Below are positions 61,000 through 64,000 of a DNA stretch of 64,000 bases, piece after piece (the first letter of the stretch is position 1; each line of letters opens with the position of its first letter). Made by a program: the position numbers and the translations under genes. The notes beneath the pieces are model-generated. The model was not told the origin of the DNA and searched no databases. It saw only the letters and a list, made by a program, of their open reading frames with translations. Source of the stretch: Hetaerina americana. Lineage: Eukaryota; Arthropoda; Insecta; Odonata; Calopterygidae. The DNA is taken from the NCBI GenBank assembly GCA_022747635.1, contig JAKTNV010000076.1, positions 434,001 to 498,000 of the forward strand, in the 5' to 3' direction.

Positions 61000-61720
61000 C
61001 TACATTATATTTCTTTCTTCATTTCTTCGTAACTTCTAACCGTCTTCATGATGTCTAGAATCCCAAATCTCTTTCTTCCTCTACGTACACCACGTTCTCC
61101 GTTCTTCGTATCACAGCATTCAGCATCTCACTGCCTTCAAATATTAACTCCATCCAGCAACTTTTACTCCTTGCTCACCCTATTTAAAACCTCTGTGTTC
61201 GGCATCCACCTTGTCCAAAGTATTTTCTCCATTCTTTGGAGTACCCACATCTCAAAAACCTACAATTTATGCCAAACATCTTGCCTCAAAGGCCAGGTGT
61301 CGAATCCATAAAGTTTTACGCTCAATATTAAAGTATTTACTACTATATTCTTCACATATGTAGAAAGTGTACCTGTCATCAATACTTTCTTCTGCTAAAT
61401 GCTTCTTTTTCTATCTCAATTTTCCTAACATTTCCATCGCTGTGCCCATTTTGTACTGTTTACTGGGCTTTCCTAATTCTCGAGAATCTTATTACTTTTG
61501 TTGTCTTGTGGTTAACCTTCGTTCCATATCCCGTGCACTGTTCCTTTAAAGCATACGATAGTAAATGAAATCCGAAGGCTTTCTGACTCACTAATGCTAG
61601 GCCTAGGGTAAACCTGTCTTAATTATCTCACTGCCCACATTTATTTCACAAAGTATGCTTCCCTCCCCATTCTAATCTTAACATTTCTTCTGCATACAAT
61701 TTAGTAAAACTTAATTCTGC
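61000..61720 (-). mobile_element. RTE-like LINE, heavily decayed C-terminal copy
   Basis: Minus-strand remnant homologous to the C-terminal block of the LINE at 41808-42266. The complementary DNA shows the order of conserved segments (the MEK-SWT-like helix near 61230 and the RRxxKRFGILDIMK-like end near 61030-61090), broken by many stops. It lies about 300 bp upstream of MADF exon 2, inside intron 1. Confidence 0.6.
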
Positions 61721-62014
61721 GTGTATATAAATAAGGAAATTGCCAAATTTTAATGTGATATCAACTCACACATATACACCCTCAATGCTTATGTAAATAC
61801 CTCATTTAAAAGTAATTGTTCAAAAAATGTGTGTGAGCACAGGAGCTATGAAAGAACAAACGATATATTCTTAGGTAATTGGCTGATATAGCTTTAATTA
61901 ACAATTAAAATGTGAGGCAAGGTGAATATTTTAGGATAAAACCCGTAAAATTAAAATTAAACATCTTATTTCTAAAATTACTCGCACTAATTTTATTTAT
62001 TGGTTCACTTGTAG

Positions 62015-62168
62015 AAATACAGTGTCACGACAAGTGGAACATCTTGAGGAGTGTCTACCGAAGACAGAAGAGGAACATGGAAGCCGACAACTCGAATGCA
62101 ACCAAGAGAGCGAAGTGGCGCTGGACGGATCGCATGTCATTTTTGCACGAGTACTTCAACACTCCCAT
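62015..62168 (+). CDS. MADF-domain protein, coding exon 2
   Basis: Second coding exon of the MADF gene. It completes the split codon left by exon 1 (G plus AA gives Glu). It then reads CHDKWNILRSVYRRQKRN, a short acidic/polar linker, KWRWTDRMSFLHEYF and NTP. This is the classical second half of MADF: the kW-x-LR-x-xYRR helix followed by the W...M-x-FL helix. Upstream are a CACTAAT branch-point-like motif near 61985-61991, a T-rich tract and a TAG acceptor at 62012-62014. The exon ends at CCAT|GTAAGT with the donor starting at 62169, leaving phase 2. Exons 1 and 2 together give about 105 codons, a complete MADF domain. Later exons, for example a BESS or other C-terminal region, are not seen before the window ends. 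Decayed LINE pieces flank this exon on opposite strands. Confidence 0.85.
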
Positions 62169-62395
62169 GTAAGTTGGATTCGGTCACATAAATGCCTATG
62201 ATATGACCTTTTTCTTCGTTAATGAAATTTAATGGGCCACTTAAATTTACCGAAAATACTGTTCGGGGTAGTTCTTTGAGTGTCCTCATCTAGGATTATA
62301 GAAGAGGGAACTTCTGATCTACACATACGTCGTACATGTTGGCATGATTTCAGATAGCATTAATTAAAATTGCTACATTTTAAACGAAAGTGAAA

Positions 62396-62712
62396 TTCGA
62401 AGGCAGGGTAAGTGGATGCAGGAGATGCTAAGAGGCAATGGGATGCTGAAGACCGCATCCCATGGGATAGGTGGATGGGATAAAACTGAGAAGGCGGGGT
62501 AGAGAGCAGAAATGAATAGGCATTTTGGATGGAATGATGGGAGTTAGAAATTAAGCAAAGCTAAAGAACGAGTCACTGTAATATGTGATATGGGATTTAA
62601 GAAAATTTTTTGTGTCGTGTTAATCAAAGTTTACGGCTACAATAGGGTGTTTTGCCAAGATCCATGAAAAACCTACCCGAAGCGGGTAGACCGCTCTTAA
62701 TAATAATGAGAA
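62396..62712 (+). mobile_element. RTE-like LINE 3' end with terminal hairpin
   Basis: Plus-strand 3' terminal part of the LINE family. RQWDAEDR matches RQWDAEEE of the 53690-54690 copy, and CTAAAGAACGAGTCACTGTAATATG matches its 3' stretch. It ends in CTACCCG-AAG-CGGGTAG (62673-62689), a perfect 7-bp hairpin, followed by TTAATAATAATG. The 3' end of the copy at 41670 has the equivalent CTACC/GGTAG stem. It lies in intron 2, just downstream of MADF exon 2. Confidence 0.65.
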
Positions 62713-63040
62713 TATAACAAGCGTAGGTATGTACGTAGACGCCGTAAAAATATTGCTCTGTTGTCAACTTTAACGTTTTTGTCGCTATTTTTCCGTTTCT
62801 ATGTGCTTCATTTCTTGTACCTGATTGGATTTGGGATTGAGATTCGGAAATGTTATCGCATAATGCGTAGACCGTACGAAGGAAGCGTACATTATTTTTT
62901 TTTCTTTTTAAATTTTTTTGGTTTGTGAGGAAAATCGTTTTCAGTGGCATTGCTTGTTTCCTTTTAATTTATTTCAAAAATCGCCGGAATTATATTATTT
63001 GAAAAGTAATACACGTGGACGTTTCTTCTATCATATACTA

Positions 63041-64000
63041 CCTTGATCAAAAATTTCCCGGAATTTATTCAGAAAATTAAAAATACAAGTTTATTCATCT
63101 AAATCTATATTGTCCCCTTCAAAGTAATCCCCATCGACTGCAACACACTTATGCCAGCGCTTGATCCAATCCTCGAAACATTTTTTATATTCGGTGTTCG
63201 GTATGTCCATCAGTGCTTCCTGCGATTTTTCCATTACTTCCTCTCGGCTGCTAAAACGCGTTCCCCGTAATGGTTTTTTAACTCGATTGAACAGAAAGAA
63301 GTCACAGGGAGCCAAATCAGGTGAATTCGGTGGCTGTTGGATGGTATTTGTTGCATTTTTCGTCAAAAAATTACGAATAATGATAGCACTGTGCGACGGT
63401 GCGTTATCATGGTGCAAAATCCACGAGTTTTCTGCCCACATTTCTGGTCTCTTTCGGCGAATTGCTTCACGCAAACGTCTCATAACGCCCAAATAATACT
63501 CTTTGTTTACTGTCTGGCCTTCTGGCAAAAATTCATGATGCACTACACCGTTGTAATCCATGAAAACCGTCAGCATTGCCTTCTTTTTTGACTGAAAACG
63601 ACGTGGTTTTTTTGGTCTCGGCTCATTTGGTGAACGCCATTCACTTGCCTGATGTCTGGATTGCGTGTCGTACTCATAAACCCACGTCTCGTCTCCAGTA
63701 ATGATCCTTTTGATGAATGTGGGATCGGATTCAGCCTCGCAAATCATGTCTTTTGCGACGTCAACACGGTCTCTTTTTTGCATGAAATTGAGGTCTTTAC
63801 TTTGCTGCTACACGACGGAAACCCAAATCATTAACCACAATGTCTTGGGCGGATCCATAGGCAATGTTCAAGTCCTCCGCTATTTCTCTGATGGTTAATT
63901 TGCGGTTATTGACCAACATTTCTTTTACTTTATCAATTTTTTCACCGACTTTCGATGTCGATGGTCTGCCACTGCGTTCATCATCTTCGATTGACTCACG
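63041..64000 (-). mobile_element. nearly intact mariner, cut by window edge
   Basis: Minus-strand element. The left (3') end CCTTGATCAAAAATTTCCCGG follows TA at 63039-63040; the other end is beyond the window. The helix-turn-helix part (RSGRPSTSKVGEKIDKVKEM, LTIREIAEDLNIAYGS, DLGFRRVAAK) is in one frame up to a TAA near 63811. The catalytic part (63783-63091) is fully open. A small deletion at the junction (about 63805-63815) seems the only frame break visible. It is the best-preserved mariner here. Confidence 0.9.
63091..63783 (-). pseudogene. mariner transposase, catalytic domain (open, 230 codons)
   Basis: Cut-and-paste transposase catalytic core (DDE/D superfamily). It has IITGDETWVYEYD (first Asp), the PKKPRRFQSKKK basic block, HHEFLPEGQTVNKEYYLGVM, ILHHDNAPSHSA (second Asp) and SPDLAPCDFFLF (third Asp, 34 residues later). 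It ends FEDWIKRWHKCVAVDGDYFEG...DLDE. All three catalytic Asp residues are intact. The N-terminal half lies upstream in another frame, so a full protein would not be made from this copy unless the break is a sequencing error. Confidence 0.88.

Larger units (their letters stand above)
48722..62014 (+). other. intron 1 of the MADF gene (about 13.3 kb)
   Basis: Inferred from phase-matched donor (GTGAGT, 48722) and acceptor (TTGTAG, ending 62014), each joining one half of a single MADF domain. The intron is filled with transposon debris: an old mariner (49915-50700), a TA array, LINE copies in both orientations (52541-54690), a mariner nested in a mariner (58382-60534) and a LINE remnant (61000-61720). 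It also contains a decayed duplicate of exon 1 (48917-48990). Inference; one spliced RNA read would settle it. Confidence 0.78.

Noticed and set aside
61912..62014. N-terminal extension of the 62015 exon frame (hydrophobic, signal-peptide-like)
   Set aside because: It is the intron's pyrimidine-rich tract, branch point and acceptor read as protein. The MADF homology starts only after the TAG acceptor.
62624..62950. 108-codon minus-strand frame
   Set aside because: Overlaps the LINE 3' end in antisense and shows no domain.

Overview
The window looks like nuclear DNA from an arthropod, most likely an insect with a large, repeat-rich genome. It is AT-rich with very low coding density. It has spliced-exon signals, many mariner-type DNA transposons, decayed RTE-like and CR1/Jockey-like LINE fragments, a Penelope-like trace, two tRNA-derived SINE families, and CA, GT and TA microsatellites. 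The species cannot be named from the sequence. There are no bacterial operons, CRISPR arrays or rRNA, and I see no standalone functional tRNA gene.

Only one host gene can be supported. It is a MADF-domain (Adf-1-like) DNA-binding protein on the + strand. Coding exon 1 (48559-48721) carries the first half of the MADF domain and ends in phase 1 at a GTGAGT donor. About 13.3 kb downstream, 62015-62168 carries the second half. It follows a CACTAAT branch-point-like motif and a pyrimidine-rich tract ending in TAG, opens in exactly the matching phase, and ends at a GTAAGT donor, so further exons should lie downstream, probably beyond the window. A CpG-rich stretch (48240-48560) looks like its promoter. 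The start of exon 1 is repeated 334 bp downstream as a decayed copy that ends in a stop.

Layout. 1-48.2 kb is intergenic. It holds SINE-A copies (0.55, 8.1, 11.8 and 33.6 kb), a large CA/10-mer/TA array (1.9-2.5 kb), CR1-like fragments (2.8, 11.3, 22.4, 24.8, 28.6, 31.7 and 37.8 kb), and a mariner cluster at 11.9-13.0 kb. It also holds GC-rich islands (5.7, 13.4, 16.1, 23.0 and 38.3 kb), a decayed LINE broken by SINE-B and microsatellites (35.1-36.0 kb), and a nested complex at 40.7-45.5 kb. In that complex a mariner carries a SINE-B fragment and a 3.35 kb RTE-like LINE, each bounded by target-site duplications. 48.2-64 kb is the MADF gene. Its first intron holds an old mariner, a TA array, head-to-head LINE copies, a mariner inserted at a TA inside another mariner, and another LINE remnant. 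Its second intron holds a LINE 3' end and a nearly intact mariner that runs off the window edge.

None of the transposon coding regions is fully open. The least damaged is the terminal mariner (63041-64000), which keeps all three D,D34D residues and shows one frame break. Target-site duplications give a partial chronology: the 40.7-45.5 kb mariner is older than the LINE and SINE inside it, and the outer 58.4-60.5 kb mariner is older than the inner one. Boundaries, alignments and similarities were worked out by eye; no database search was run.
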